Part shown: piece by piece, positions 5,862-6,111 of the stretch
How the letters are laid out: each line of letters opens with the position of its first letter
How positions within the stretch are numbered: the first letter of the stretch is position 1
Source of the DNA: an uncultured Roseburia sp.
GTDB taxonomy: Bacteria > Bacillota > Clostridia > Lachnospirales > Lachnospiraceae
Direction of reading: 5' to 3'
DNA: 6,111 nucleotides
Assembly: GCA_947384095.1 (NCBI GenBank)
Contig: CANDFU010000118.1
Span: 1-6,111, forward strand
Notes under the pieces: generated by a model
Seen by the model: only the letters and a program-made list of their open reading frames with translations
Databases searched by the model: none
Told to the model about the DNA's origin: nothing
Position numbers and translations under genes: made by a program

Positions 5862-6111
5862 ATGGACAGATACACATACACGCTGAATCAGAAAAACAGA
5901 AAAACTGAGAAATTCCGATCCTACACGAGGGAGGAGCTGGAGCTGATGACGACGTTTCAGCTCAGGGATATCTGCTGGAAGGAGCAGATTATAAACGGTC
6001 TGCAGGCGCCGATGGACAAGGACGAGCTGATCCGGCAGATCATGCGTTTCAGAGGCCGGAAGAGAGATCTGTTCATCGGCCGGCAGAGCGACGAGGGTGT
6101 TGCACGGATAG
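5862..6111 (+). CDS. Partial gene, N-terminus with SAP-like helix-extension-helix
   Basis: ATG at 5862 opens a frame that stays open for 83 codons to the window end, so the 3' part is missing. A possible ribosome binding site, AAAAGG at 5845-5850, is 11 bases upstream; GGAAAG at 5855-5860 is too close. Residues 1-20 are polar and basic. Residues about 24-64 read EELELMTTFQLRDICWKEQI, then INGLQAPMDKDELIRQIM, which has the spacing of a SAP-like helix-extension-helix: first helix with Leu-Arg, a turn, then a 'K-x-E-L-I-x-x-I' second helix. SAP folds usually bind nucleic acid, but they also occur as N-terminal docking modules. The next residues (RFRGRKRDLFIGRQ) are basic. What the rest encodes cannot be seen. 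It lies 24 bp after the preceding gene in the same direction. Confidence 0.75.
   Translation, partial: MDRYTYTLNQKNRKTEKFRSYTREELELMTTFQLRDICWKEQIINGLQAPMDKDELIRQIMRFRGRKRDLFIGRQSDEGVARI

Noticed and set aside
54..6111. CRISPR array, tRNA/rRNA, insertion sequence or attachment site
   Set aside because: No regularly spaced direct repeats, no tRNA-like fold, no transposase frame and no terminal inverted repeats were seen; almost every base is in a same-strand gene.
54..6111. Direct identification as a type VII or type VI secretion locus
   Set aside because: FHA and PP2C genes occur in such loci, but no EssC/FtsK ATPase, WXG100, sheath, Hcp, VgrG or baseplate gene is visible, so naming the system would overreach.

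Overview
The window looks like the edge of a contig from a low-to-mid-GC Firmicute, most likely a gut clostridium of the Lachnospiraceae type. The evidence is purine-rich coding strands, strong GGAGG/AAAGG-type ribosome binding sites, a TTG start, tightly packed genes, and coding style (free use of AGG/CGG and ATA together with many GAA/GAG codons). The assignment rests on style and architecture, not on a marker gene. The first ~52 bases are not genomic: positions 20-52 match the Illumina TruSeq adapter end with one mismatch.

All real genes lie on the + strand and form one apparent operon. No terminator or divergent gene is visible, and no gap exceeds 81 bp. In order: (1) a small FHA-domain protein whose true start is uncertain because the contig begins there; (2) an FHA protein with an N-terminal Cys/His zinc ribbon; (3) a membrane-anchored PP2C-type Ser/Thr phosphatase that keeps its metal-binding aspartates; (4) a 631-residue protein with a degenerate PP2C domain, one transmembrane helix, about five TPR-like repeats and an acidic Gly/Ser-rich tail; (5) a 432-residue soluble protein of no family I can name; (6) a 230-residue soluble protein of no family I can name, started from TTG; (7) the first 83 residues of a protein that opens with a SAP-like helix-extension-helix segment and runs off the window.

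Genes 1-4 form a phosphothreonine signalling module at the membrane: two readers (FHA), one eraser (PP2C) and a transmembrane pseudo-eraser. The writer (a Ser/Thr kinase) is not in the window and is expected nearby. Known bacterial loci with FHA plus PP2C plus kinase often control secretion or contractile-injection machines (type VI Fha/PppA/PpkA) or cell-wall functions. Genes 5-7 are cytosolic-looking unknowns in the same transcription unit and are candidates for the machine or effector layer being controlled. That assignment is inference; no WXG100, FtsK/EssC, sheath, tube or baseplate gene is visible here.
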